Positions 24,805 through 34,862 of a DNA stretch of 64,000 nt are shown piece by piece (position 1 is the first letter of the stretch; the number at the start of each line of letters is the position of its first letter). The DNA lies in the NCBI GenBank assembly GCA_031769625.1, contig JAUIMM010001247.1, positions 558,501 to 622,500 of the forward strand, written 5' to 3'. A program made the translations under genes and the position numbers. This DNA comes from Taudactylus pleione. Taxonomy: Eukaryota > Chordata > Amphibia > Anura > Myobatrachidae. The notes beneath the pieces are model-generated. The model had not been told where the DNA came from and did not search any database. It saw only the letters and a program-made list of their open reading frames with translations.

Positions 24805-26606
24805 ATGGAGTGGTCTGCTGTGGTCATCCTAGTTCTTTCTTCCAGAGTTTTTGTCGTGATGATCTGTTTGGGGATACCCAGTTTCTGTGATGGAGGACCA
24901 ATAGAGGAGATGGGAGCAGATTTGCAGTGCTGATGGAGTGGAGTCAGGAGGAGTGCAATGCCAATCAGGGGAGTGTCTGACCAATCTTAGTACTGTTATT
25001 GTTAAGAGAGCCGTTATTCCGGATACTCGGGGATGGTGTGGAGGTTTATCGTCTGAAGATTCCTGTATTTGTGAGCTTTGTGGGTCCCTAGTTGATGAGA
25101 ATTGTATTCAGCTGTGCCAGACTAAATATAACTCATACTGGGGTGGGTATCCTTTAGAGGATTATCATAGCATGGTAGGCAAAGTGTTAAATCAAACTGA
25201 TTGCTGGGTGTGTTCACATGTGCCACAGGGACAGCATAATGTAGGGTTGGTGCCATTTCCGCTGAATAGCACGGAAATTTTAGAATTACAGAAAGGGAAA
25301 ACATTGGATGGAAAATTCCTCTCATCCAAACCACCTCATTTCAAACTCTATCAATTCCAAGTAGATAGATCACTTTTGTGTTTAAACATAACCAACCCCA
25401 ATAAACCTGGGAGTTGGGAAGTGACAGGGAATAATCAGACGATGACCTTTTCACAGAGAGCTGATAAATGAGCCCATAAACCATGATCTGTTACGCTCAA
25501 TTATATCTAGTGGGAGACATTTTAGGTACCGGTATACATTGAGTTCCACCAAAGAAATTATTGGTAAATTGCCAGATGGTTATTGTGCTAAAATAATACA
25601 GCCAGAAACTTGCATGTACCAGATGGAAGACCCAGAAATAGGATTGTTTGCAAGGGAAATGTGCTTAATGATAATGATGCATACCATTCCTTATGTTCTC
25701 CCTGATAATGTATATTTTATATGTGGAAGAAAAGCGTATAAGTGGCTCTCCCTGAGTTCCGAAGGTTTGTGTTACCTGGGAAGAGTAGTCCCAGAAGTTA
25801 TGACCCTCACACATGTTGAAATGCTTGGTATACATAAAAACACACCATCACCATATCTTCACACACAATATGAACACAGAGGCAAACGAAATATGATACC
25901 TGGTGACGTGCACAGAGCCACTCAGTTAATTAGTGAGACAACTGGCTTTCAAGTTTTAGTCGCATTGGATCCCACCAGGATCGCTCGGGGTACATTAAAC
26001 TTCAGATATATTCAGGAACTTGCTAAATTGATAGATAATATCACCGAGATGTACAATGACACATTCAGGTATACAGGGAGAGAATTGCAAGTGTACAAGA
26101 AAGAACTGGTGCAACACAGGCTAGTGCTGAATTATTTAACTGCTGTTACTGGAGGGTATTGCGTAACATTAGCCACCCAGTTCAGAGTAAAATGTTGCAC
26201 CTATGTCACCAATGATACCAGTAACCCTAAGAAAGTGATAGACTGAAAGATGGATGAAATTCTGCAGCTAAAATGGGAATTTCGTAAGAACCATAATGCT
26301 TCAGTGTCTGAAGTAGGGGAGAAGAAAGAAGGATGTGTTTCAGGGCTGAACCCAGTGAAATGGTTTTCAGATCTAGGGGAATGGGTCCAGGAAGTGATCG
26401 CCAGCATCGGCAAATTCTTAATCCTTATACTGATTGTCATCTTAATAATTGGCATATGTGTCCGGCGTGTTCCTATTGTGTTGAAGTGTGGAAAATGTAA
26501 AAATAGAGTAAAACAAAAGAACGAAATTATGATGGTGGTCAGTATGAATGCTGAGGTAAATACAGAACTGCATTACAACCCTGAACTAGGAAATACCATA
26601 ATTTAA
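24805..26606 (+). pseudogene. Retroviral env, three disruptions
   Basis: An ATG at 24805 starts a hydrophobic, signal-peptide-like leader. The surface subunit continues in the open stretch 24938-25471 (different frame) and contains CWVC at 25202-25213, the CxxC motif of gammaretrovirus-type SU. The frame changes again near 25471-25539. The next stretch (25539-26246) carries RGKR at 25878-25889, a furin-type site between SU and TM, and the TM ectodomain with a Cys...CC cluster. A TGA at 26244-26246 interrupts TM just upstream of the anchor; the same frame then reopens and contains the membrane segment (FLILILIVILIIGICV, about 26414-26462) and a short basic tail. It is the best preserved part of the provirus but is not intact. 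Confidence 0.8.
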
Positions 26607-26925
26607 TGTATTATATTTAGACATGCATAGAATGTATTATTGAAATGTTATTTTAAAACGCCTCAGATAATGTAAAGTCTCAAATTTCCCCTTCAAGACT
26701 ACCTTTATAGGACTGGTGTATCCCCAAACCTTTCACATGATCTTCCAAGATCAGCAGTGTGCGTATAACAGTAGTTTTATGTCCCCACTCATAGACACAT
26801 TATTGATGGATTAAGAACCACCTTGTGCCATCCCATAATAACACTAAATAGTATATAAATGTTAGCCTAAATTATATTTTAAAATCAGATTGTGATAGCA
26901 TGTTGTTCACTATCAAAGGGTGGAC
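26607..26925 (+). other. Proviral 3' untranslated region with polypurine tract
   Basis: Non-coding sequence separates env from the 3' LTR. AAAGGGTGGA at 26915-26924, directly before the LTR start, is a plausible polypurine tract. Confidence 0.6.
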
Positions 26926-28533
26926 TGTCAAAGCTGGATAATTGGCTGAGAAAGTATCAGTTTAAAACTGGATCGCAGCGACGCCATCTTGCGACTGGCC
27001 GCAAGACGCCATCTTGGAAAGGAGATTGTAAGACGCCATTTTCTGAATGGCCGCCTAAGAGCCATTTTAGATAAACTCACACTTTAGTACATGTGGCGAT
27101 ATTACTATTACCATCATGCGATTGCATCTGTGACCATCGCCATAAGTGTCGGCGATTCATCAAAAGCCATTTCATGACTTTACGTAGTTTGGGTGCTCTG
27201 GATAAAGTGTGTGTATTATTATAATTCCCCTAAAGGATATATTTCAGAAATGGCTGTACAGAATGTCAAAATTGGATTGCATTAGCTAAACAGAGCAAAT
27301 GGCCATGTGACAACTAGCCTGTGAAGACAAGCTTCATGGACATAACGTCTGCTCTCACTCCAGGTGGCCCTGCTCAAATACAGCAAGAGGGTCGTTTGTA
27401 GCACCTTACATTAGCAAGCTTCCTACAATAAAATACCTTCAAAGCCAAGAGTGTTATCTGAGGTTTGGGTCTTCTAGCTGTGCTAATTTGCATCTACACA
27501 GGCCCTGGGAGAACAAAGACCAGTATTTTGGAGCCTGAAAAGGGTATGGGCTGCTGGGGCATGAGCAAGTCATGGAACTATAATGCTCAGCATTCCACAC
27601 TGCTAGGTGTTCTCATACACACATTAATACACACAATTGCGCTGTTAACTAGTCGCATATTAGCGAATGCATAAGACCCTGTATGAAATCGCTGAATATT
27701 AGCTTCACGCACACGCATCTTCCCCAAGTTAACTAGCGTCTTTACATCAAACCCCACATACCCACACATTACATATTCACATACAAGGTTCCATAAGCTT
27801 TAAGGTATAAGATTCAAGTATGCACATTTATTATAATTGTTAGGAAATAAATATTATTTTGTAACTAAGGTTTTATACGTGATAAGTAAGCCATGTTTGG
27901 TATTGTGCTGATGCGTACTCTCTCAACAGTATTCTGGTAATATCGATGGAGAGATCGCAACATGCATTCTCAACTTATGGACCACAGAGACTTCAAGCAA
28001 CAAAATGTACATTATATGAACAACTGTTAGGATGTTGCATGAGGCGGGAAACCAGAGACCACCAGTTGTTACAGGCTGGATTGTGTCTATTTGAACCAAC
28101 CTGTTAAATGCATATGCCCTCTCCTTTAGGACCAATGGTATTAGCAACAAACTTCTCTATTGTGTTGTTTATTCCTGGGGGGTATAAATATGTGTGCTCT
28201 GACCCTGGGTTCCTAATCTTCGTGCTGAATGCTGATTTACGAGGGGTTTCTTGCTGATGCCTAACATCTGGACCAGAGAGCGCTGCGTATGTATAATTGT
28301 ACTTGGGTCTGTATAATCTCTTTGCGCTAAGATTATATGAGGATCATAGCGTGTAACTGCTGTACTTTTACTTGAATAATACTTTGTGCTTTGGAACCAC
28401 AGGTTCTAGGTCTGGAGTCTTTATTTACTGTATGACTGCGTACGCAAATTAGTGTCACCCTTAGAGGTTTATAGGAAGGATATTAGAAGATATAGGCAGG
28501 GGTATTTATAAGGTTCAAACACAGAATCCTTAG
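26926..28533 (+). repeat. 3' LTR (1,608 bp, no insertion)
   Basis: It begins TGTCAAAGCTGGATAATTGG and ends CAGAATCCTTAG, collinear with the 5' LTR. It preserves the empty target site of the hairpin-array MITE (CACATACAAGGTTCC, about 27778-27792) and the TATA-like box at 28183-28190. Confidence 0.92.
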
Positions 28534-28966
28534 GGTCCAGTGCTTTTTGTGGAAATTACAGGAGAACTCTATGCATTTTTTCCCCTGTAATTCCAGAACC
28601 AGGACCGGATCAGAGCCTGGTGCTCGTTGTGCTAAGTACAGGGGGAACCCAATGCAATTTTTTCCCTGTACTTACACAAGCAGGATAGGCTATAAAAATT
28701 CCGGGGCTGGTTGTGTATTTAGGGTGGGACCCCACATCATTTTTTTTTTTTAAAGTAATCTTTCCAAGCTTTTTACAGTAAGATACATGCATGCATCTCA
28801 CTAATGATGGCAGGTTTTTAAAAGTGGAGATGATTCCCATAGCAACCAATCAGATTCTAGCTATTATCTTCTATAAGGTGCTAGATAAATGTTAAGTAGA
28901 ATCTGATTAGTTGCTATGGGCAACATCTCCACTTCAAAAAACCCACACGTTAGTAAATATATCCCC
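28534..28966. repeat. Inverted arm and hairpin MITE right of the provirus
   Basis: Bases about 28600-28805 are an inverted, roughly 80 percent similar copy of 19130-19345 (shared pieces: CTGTACTTACACAA, GTGTATTTAGGG, CAGTAAGATACATGCATGCA). Then 28817-28945 forms a long hairpin: AAAGTGGAGATG and CCCATAGCAACCAATCAGAT pair with ATCTGATTAGTTGCTATGGG and CATCTCCACTT. The end TTAGTAAATATATCCCC resembles, inverted, the left boundary motif AAATTTACTAAAG at 18847. Confidence 0.75.
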
Positions 28967-30265
28967 AGGTGTGTCCCTTCAGGCTTTGGTTAGAAGGAGG
29001 TCAAGTGAAGAGTCTTCAAAATTCAGCATGAGTATCTTCCAATCTACGTGGTCCAGTGCTTGAAAGTGATAAAGCGTTGGGGACTGTAAGTGGAGGAAGT
29101 CAAAAGACTTTCTAGGAAGGAGTTACCCCAAACGATGTAGCTTCGGCAGGGTTGGCTCTGATTAATTCAGAGAGATTACCACTGAAGTTCAGAGATACTG
29201 CTTGGCTTTCTTTCTATGGGAAGCTTTACATAAAGGGGAACATGATGTGGAAAAATGCCAGCGATCGTGGTTGTCCACGGGAGGAATGTCTAGGGGAGGT
29301 GGATACGATGGACCATTTCTTGATCAAGTGCCCCTTCAACATAAACATTTATAAGAGAGTTTCAAGAGATGTATATATCCTGTGGCTGTTGGGGCTTAGT
29401 TACCCAGACTTGGTTTATGGAGCATTCAAAGGATAAGGTAGATTTAATTTGACCACTATTTATTTAGTCAGTTTAGCGGTTAGATATCGCACATGTAGTG
29501 CACGGTGCAAGGTTTCCCTAAGGCATAAAATCCTTCCCTGTGACGTGGTGGTGGATTTGATTCTACACGAGGTTGAATGGATGATGATTCTGGATAAGGA
29601 GAGGATGGAGGTTATCAGGTGGTCCCATTGGTGAGGCCACTTGAAAGCCCCTTGAATGAATGGTGGAAGTCCTCTCTAAATCTAGCTTAAGGGTCTTTTT
29701 ATTTTATTTTCACATCCCTGTAGATTTTGAGTATTTTTTTTTTATGGACTAGGTGTGCATACTTCTAATAGGGTTGCTCAGTTTTTCTTAAGCATAAGTG
29801 TATAGGTTTGGGTGGAGTGTAAAGGCGCATATCCACTACACAACTAATGAATGACTGAACGATATGTCGCCCTCCCTCATCCCTGAACATGCACAACCTG
29901 ATGATATCGTCAGGTTGGGCAGTAGGTTCAGCCAATGACAGATGCCAACAACGACCAGCGGGAGCACGCATCGCTGGTTGTTGCCGGCATATTCACTGCA
30001 CGATTAATGAACGATAATGATGTAATTATCGTTCAATCGTCCATTTATAACGTGCCGTGGATATGCTCCATTAGTAAGGGTGGTGGTTGGTTTAAGTAGT
30101 TGGTTTTGTTGTTATAGTTTATAAATATTTCTATATAGTTTTTGTTTTAAGCATGTAAATTTGAGTTCTGGTTATGTTTTTCATTCCAAATTATGTATTA
30201 CTTTTATTTATTAATTTTATATTGTATATATTACAAATTATGTTGCAAGGTTTAAATAAATTAAT
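28967..30265 (+). mobile_element. LINE copy B, Tx1/L1-like 3' end
   Basis: Alignable with LINE copy C from about 42833 onward. It contains the ORF2 C-terminus (open stretch 29152-29436: ALINSERLPLKFRD, RGCPREECLG, TMDHFLIKCPFN), which is the Cys/His-containing tail found downstream of reverse transcriptase in Tx1-type LINEs. The 3' UTR ends TTGCAAGGTTTAAATAAATTAAT at 30265, very like copy C's end at 50213, and the 148-bp repeat follows with no gap. The upstream part is missing. Copies A and B could be the two ends of one element whose middle was lost, but this is not proven. Confidence 0.8.
29822..30071. mobile_element. MITE in the 3' UTR of LINE copy B
   Basis: The segment starts GGCGCATATCCACTACAC and ends GTGCCGTGGATATGCTCC, about 16-bp imperfect terminal inverted repeats. 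It is missing from the aligned part of copy C. Inside there are further inverted pieces, for example AACGATAATG near 30010 and ATTATCGTTC near 30026. Target duplication is not clear. Confidence 0.65.
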
Positions 30266-30824
30266 CATTTCCTAATATACTCTGTGCTACTGGGGGACCT
30301 TGCTCCTTCCACTATAAAACTCTCAGTCTGTGGCTTCATGATGCCTCCATCCCCCTCCTCACATCCTGTCACTGCCCCTGTCACATGCAGCCCTGTCCTC
30401 ACTAACACATCACTCATCTCCTGATATACTCAGTGCTGCTGGGGATCCTGCCCCTCCCACTATATAACTCTCAGTCTGTGACTTCCTGCTGCCTCCATTC
30501 CCCTCCTCATCTCATGTCACTGCCTGTCACATGCAGCCCTGTCCTCACTAACACATCACTCATCTCCTGATATACTCTGTGCTGCTGGGGATCCCTGCTC
30601 CTCCCACTATATAACTCTCAGTCTGTGACTTCCTGCTGCCTCCATTCCCCTCCTCACATCAGGTCACTGCCCCTGTCACATGCAGCCCTGTCCTCACTAA
30701 CACATCCCTCATATCCTGATATACTCAGTGCTGCTGGGGATCCTGCTCCTCCCACTATATAACTCTCAGTCTGTGACTTCCTGCTGCCTCCATTCCCCTC
30801 TTCACATCCTGTCACTGTCCCTGT
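30266..30824. repeat. 148-bp repeat, 3.8 monomers, between LINE B and LINE C
   Basis: Monomers are of the same family as 50214-62569 (CTCCTGATATACTCTGTGCT, ACTATATAACTCTCAGTCTG, GTCACTGCCCCTGTCACATG). The block begins at the last base of LINE B's 3' tail and ends where LINE C's 5' region starts with GAGAGAGAGGTGAGTCC. Each monomer has the TATA-like ACTATATAAC. Confidence 0.92.
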
Positions 30825-31596
30825 GAGAGAGAGGTGAGTCCTAGGAGGAGGAGTTTCCTGAGAGCTGCTGCTAGGCCCAGAAGTGGGGGCTTTTCCTGCA
30901 GGCTTCCCCAGGAAGGGAGCCTCCTCTTGGGGGAAAGGATTGCTGTGCAGTTGCTGGGAGAGGCTGCTGAAGTGGCAGCAGAGAGGGGGCTTCCCCAGAA
31001 AGGATGGATTTTCCTGGGTAAAAGACCCTTCTTCAGCCTGATGTTACAGCTACAAAGCCAAGGAGATTGAGTGTCCGGGTATCATCGGCAGCTGGCCAGC
31101 CCAGCGGGAGGGGGAGACAGTGCCAGTGCAGAAGCAGCTCCATTGAAGAAAGTGGAGTAACAGGCAGCTTCTGCCAAACCTTCGGCGGGTGCTTACCCAA
31201 GTGATGTAACTCGAGATGGAGTGGCGGCGGCCGTCAGCTCTACCAGGGGTGAAGCGGGGGGAGTGGGCTTGGTTGACACTGGGGAGGCTGGTAGCATCAG
31301 TGAGGCAGAATCCCATAGTGAAGATTAAGGTGAGGAGGAAGATGATGAGTATGCGAGCTATACGTCTGGAGGGAGGCTGAGAAGCTGTCGCTAAAACTTG
31401 CTGCCAAAAAGTAAAAAAAAAATTCTGTTATAAATGGGAGCGGACGGCTCTGCAGAAGGAATTTTCTTCTACTTCAGCCAACTTTGAAAGGGTTAGAAAG
31501 CATCTGGTGATGCTGAGGAAGGAGAGAAAGGAAAAAGAAATTGAGCTGCAAACTCAGAATGAGCGAGTTTGGAGGGAAAAACTGTAAAGGCTGAGG
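30825..31596 (+). pseudogene. LINE C 5' region and ORF1 N-terminus with coiled coil
   Basis: The first 500 bp are G-rich with no clear long frame. At about 31420-31587 one frame reads a charged helix, WERTALQKEF, then FERVRKHLVMLRKERKEKEI and TQNERVWREKL, ending in TAA at 31585. The heptad-like Leu/Met/Val spacing suggests a coiled coil, expected in the N-terminal half of LINE ORF1. The frame changes here relative to the downstream repeats, so ORF1 is broken. Confidence 0.55.
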
Positions 31597-32530
31597 CTAT
31601 GCAGCTGGAACAGAGGTGGCAGTGGTGTCAGGTGCTGGAGTGGATGACGTGGCAGTCATGGAGGAAGCGATCAGGTCTGAGGCTATGCAGCTGGAAGCAG
31701 AGGTGGCAGTGGTGTCATGTGCTGGAGTGGATGATGTGGCAGTCATGGAGGAAGCGATCAGCTCTGAGGCTATGCAGCTGGAAGCAGAGGCGGCAGTGGT
31801 GTCAGGTACTGGATTGGATGATGTGGCAGTCATGGAGGAAGCGATCAGCTCTGAGGCTATGCAGCTGGAAGCAGAGGTGGCAGTGGTGGCAGGTACTGGA
31901 TTGGATGATGTGGCAGTCATGGAGGAAGCGATCAGGTCTGAGGCTATGCAGCTGGAAGCAGAGGCGGCAGTGGTGTCAGGTGCTGGAGTGGGTGACGTGG
32001 CAGTCATGGAGGATGTGATCAGGGCTGAGGCTATGCAGCTGGAAGCAGAGGCGGCAGTGGTGCCAGGTGCTGGAGTGGATGACATGGCAGTCATGGAGGA
32101 AGCGATCAGCTCTGAGGCTATGCAGCTGGAAGCAGAGGTGGCAGTGGTGTCAGGTACTGGATTGGATGATGTGGCAGTCATGGAGGAAGCGATCAGGTCT
32201 GAGGCAGAGGTGTTTGGTGATACAGTAGCAAGTTCTGGTGCAGGCAACCCAGTGATGGCAGCGGGGGTGCCCAGCTTGATGGTGATGGAGGATGGTACAG
32301 AATTGGGCATTTCGGAGATACCTGCTGTCCCACGGGTGAGTAGTGGTATGCGGGGTGTTGAGAGTATGTTGGGTGGAGGGTCCCATGTACCCGTTAATGC
32401 CCCGCATGGATCTGCTCCACCTGTGGAGATGGAAATTGGTGGTGCCAAGGAGATTGAGGATGAGGTGATACGGGCAGAGATGGATATAGTTTTGGCACAA
32501 TTGAGGCGTGATGAATTGTTGTACAAATGA
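31597..32530 (+). pseudogene. LINE C ORF1 segment with 87-bp coding minisatellite
   Basis: An open frame of about 304 codons (31616-32530) contains seven tandem copies of an 87-bp unit encoding 29 residues of the type GVDDVAVMEEAISSEAMQLE plus AEVAVVSGA, up to about 32210. A non-repeated acidic segment follows and ends in DIVLAQLRRDELLYK. The first unit lacks one base, which puts it in another frame. The repeats are acidic and Met/Val-rich and probably extended helices. They keep the frame because 87 is divisible by three. I know no function for them. Confidence 0.6.
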
Positions 32531-32899
32531 AATTGCGCTGAGGGGAAATCCTCTAATGGGTCTACGGAGGCGGAATGCCAGTATCCGGGGCGGCTCAGGG
32601 GATAATCCCCGAAGACGCGCGGGGCACAAAATAATTATGTACCAGGAGTTTGCAAGGTGTGATAAATGCTGGGCTAAGTCTGGGAAAAAAACAGTCTGCA
32701 CAGGGAATGCCGGTGCTGTAAAAAGCTGGGCTGCTGGAGGATCAATTAAATGTAATCAAAACTGTGATAAATTGCTTGTCCCGGCTAGGGCTGCTAAAGC
32801 AGCAAAGATCATTAGTGTGGATGCAAGAAAGCGATAAGAAAGAATATTGGCTGATGTAACAGAGCCTGGTAAATCGATGTCACTAGGGAGCATATCATA
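32531..32899 (+). other. LINE C ORF1 internal segment, frame uncertain
   Basis: Sequence between the repeat-coding frame and the Tc1 insertion. A frame at 32508-32837 includes CDKCWAKSGKK and KAAKIISVDARKR, but I cannot tell whether it belongs to ORF1. The right edge is the TA target site of Tc1 (32898-32899). Confidence 0.4.
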
Positions 32900-34526
32900 C
32901 TGTGCATCCGGAAAGTATTCACAGCGCTTCACTTTTTCCACATTTTGTTATGTTACAGCCTAATTCCAAAATGGAATAAATTATTTTTTGTCCTCAAAAT
33001 TCTACACACAATACCCCATAATGAAAACGTCCAAAATTTATTTTTGAGATTTTAGCAAATTTAATTTAAATAAAAACTAAGAAATCGCATGTACATAAGT
33101 ATTCACAGCCTTTGCCATGAAGCTCAAAATTGAGCTCAGGTGCATCCTGTTTCCATTGATCATCCTTGAGATGTTCCTACAGCTTAATTGGAGTCCACCT
33201 GTGGTAAATTCAGTTGATTGGACGTGATTTTGAAAGGCATACACCTGTCTATATAAGGTCCCGCACTTAACAGTACATGTCAGAGCACAAACCAAGCATG
33301 AAGTCCAAGGAATTGTCTGTAGACCTCCGAGGCAGGATTGTCTTGAGGCACAAATCTGGGGAAGGGTACAGAAAAATATCTGCTGCTTTGAAGGTCACAA
33401 TGAGCACAGTGGCCTCTATCATCTGTAAATGGAAAAAGTTTGGAACCACCAGGACTCTTCCTAGAGTTGGCCGGCCGTCTAAACTGAGTGATCAGGGGAG
33501 AAGGGCCCTAGTCAGGGAGGTGACCAAGAACCCAATAGTCACTCTGTCAGAGCTACAGCATTCCTCTGTGGAGAGAGGAGTACCTTCCAGAAGGACAACC
33601 ATCTCTGCAGGAATCCACCAATCAGGCCTGTATGGTAGAGTGGCCAGATGGAAGCCACTCCATAGAAAAAAGCACATGGCAGCCCACCTGGAGTTTGCCT
33701 AAATGCACCTGAAGGACTCTCAGACCATGAGAAACAAAATTCTCTGGTCTGATGAGACAAAGATTGAACTCTTTGGCGTGAATGCCAGGCATTATGTTTG
33801 GAGGAAACCAGGCACCGGTCATCACCAGGCCAATACGCTCTCTACAGTGAAGCATGGTGGTGGCAGCATCATGCTGTGGGGACGTTTTTCAGCAGCAGGA
33901 ACTGGGAGCCTAGTCAGGATAGAGGGAAAGATGAATGCAGCAAAGTACAGAGACATCCTGGATAAAAACCTGCTCCAGAGCGCTCTTGACCTCAGACTGG
34001 GGCGACGGTTCATCTTTCAGCAGGACAATGACCCTAAGCACACAGCCAAGATATCACAGGAGTGGCTTCAGGACAACTCTGTGAATGTCCTTGAGTGGCC
34101 CAGCCAGAGCCCAGACTTGAATCCTATTGAACGTCTCTGGAGAGATCTGAAAATGTCTGTGTACCGATGCTACCCATCCAACCTGACGGAGCTTGTGAGA
34201 TGCTGCAAAAAGCAATGGGCGAAACTGCCCAAAGATAGGTGTGCCAAGCTTGTGGCATCATATTCAAAAAGACTTGAGGCTGTAATTGCTGCCAAAAGTG
34301 CATCCACAAAGTATTGGACAAAGGCCGTGATACTTATATACATGTGATTCCTTAGTTGTTGTTTTTTTATTAAATTTCTCAAAAAAATGTTTTACACGTT
34401 GTCATTATGGGGTATTGTGTGTAGAATTTTGAGGACACAAATGAATTTACTCCATTCTGGAATAAAGCTGTAACATAACAAAATGTGGGAAAAGTGAAGC
34501 GCTGTGAATACTTTCCGGATGCTCTG
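32900..34526 (+). mobile_element. Tc1-like DNA transposon, full length
   Basis: A 1,627-bp element is flanked by TA (32898-32899 and 34527-34528). The inverted termini of about 130 bp are around 90 percent identical: CTGTGCATCCGGAAAGTATT at the left, CAGAGCATCCGGAAAGTATT as complement of the right. Between them is one transposase gene. It sits in ORF1 of LINE C. Cut-and-paste transposition at TA is the known mode of the family. Confidence 0.95.
33277..34347 (+). pseudogene. Tc1 transposase with one in-frame stop
   Basis: The frame from ATG 33277 (an alternative ATG at 33298 gives a length closer to the usual 340-350 residues) to TGA 34345-34347 is interrupted only by TAA at 33700-33702. The N-terminal half is a paired-type helix-turn-helix with GRPSKL and the family's usual basic linker. 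The catalytic DDE domain has Asp in WSDETK, Asp in FQQDND and Glu in NPIERLW, with 34 residues between the second Asp and Glu (DD34E). The glycine-rich KHGGGSIMLWG box is intact. The single nonsense codon falls just before the catalytic domain. Otherwise it looks recently active. Confidence 0.93.
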
Positions 34527-34862
34527 TATACTAGTATGGTTACAAAGAAAAATGTTGCAAACTTGAATAACAGGGGTCCACAGGTGACAAGTGTGGCAGG
34601 TCAAGTTGGTAAAAGAAGAAACTTAATTCAGTTTAAGTGGGTGGGGGAGGGAGAGGTTCCCACAAAGGAAATGTTTCTCACATTTTTTTTTTATTTGTGG
34701 TTTTCAGCAGCAGACTTATATGCATGTATACACCCTGTAAAGACAGTTGAATTTGACTTAAGTTTTTTTATCATATCAGGGACTACAAGTGTTCTGGTCA
34801 AAATGGCAATGGATGAACCCTACAAAATGTATAAAGTGAAAAGTAATATCTTGGTAAGGAAT
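34527..34862 (+). pseudogene. LINE C ORF1 middle, RRM-like segment
   Basis: After Tc1 the frame reads LIQFKWVGEGEVPTKEMFL, then ADLYACIHPVKTVEFDLSFF and DEPYKMYKVKSNILVRNE, which runs across the next insertion into 36311 onward. A beta-strand-rich block preceding CCHC knuckles is what I recall of the core of Tx1-type ORF1 proteins. The target duplication TTGGTAAGGAAT (34851-34862) marks the following insertion. Confidence 0.65.

Larger units (their letters stand above)
19726..28533 (+). mobile_element. Endogenous retrovirus (provirus), LTR to LTR
   Basis: Two long direct repeats of about 1.6 kb bound a 5-kb interior with remnants of gag, a small remainder of pol and a largely readable env, all on the plus strand. 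The Env type (a CWxC motif in SU, a Cys-rich TM ectodomain and one membrane anchor) and the integrase C-terminus resemble gammaretrovirus-like or epsilonretrovirus-like elements of lower vertebrates. Protease, reverse transcriptase, RNase H and part of integrase are missing, so the copy is replication-defective. LTR divergence by eye is several percent (about 7 percent in the first 176 bp), meaning an old insertion. I could not identify a convincing target-site duplication. Confidence 0.9.

Noticed and set aside
19721..28538. Target-site duplication of the provirus
   Set aside because: AGGAT before the 5' LTR and GGTCC after the 3' LTR do not match; any duplication has decayed or an end is misjudged.
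13633..30265. LINE copies A and B as two ends of one element
   Set aside because: Attractive because the parts are complementary, but the junctions fall in other transposons and the reverse transcriptase region is missing, so I kept them separate.
31597..32526. 309-codon minus-strand frame over the ORF1 repeats
   Set aside because: It is the antisense of an 87-bp tandem repeat; the plus frame fits the LINE context and the downstream ORF1 domains.
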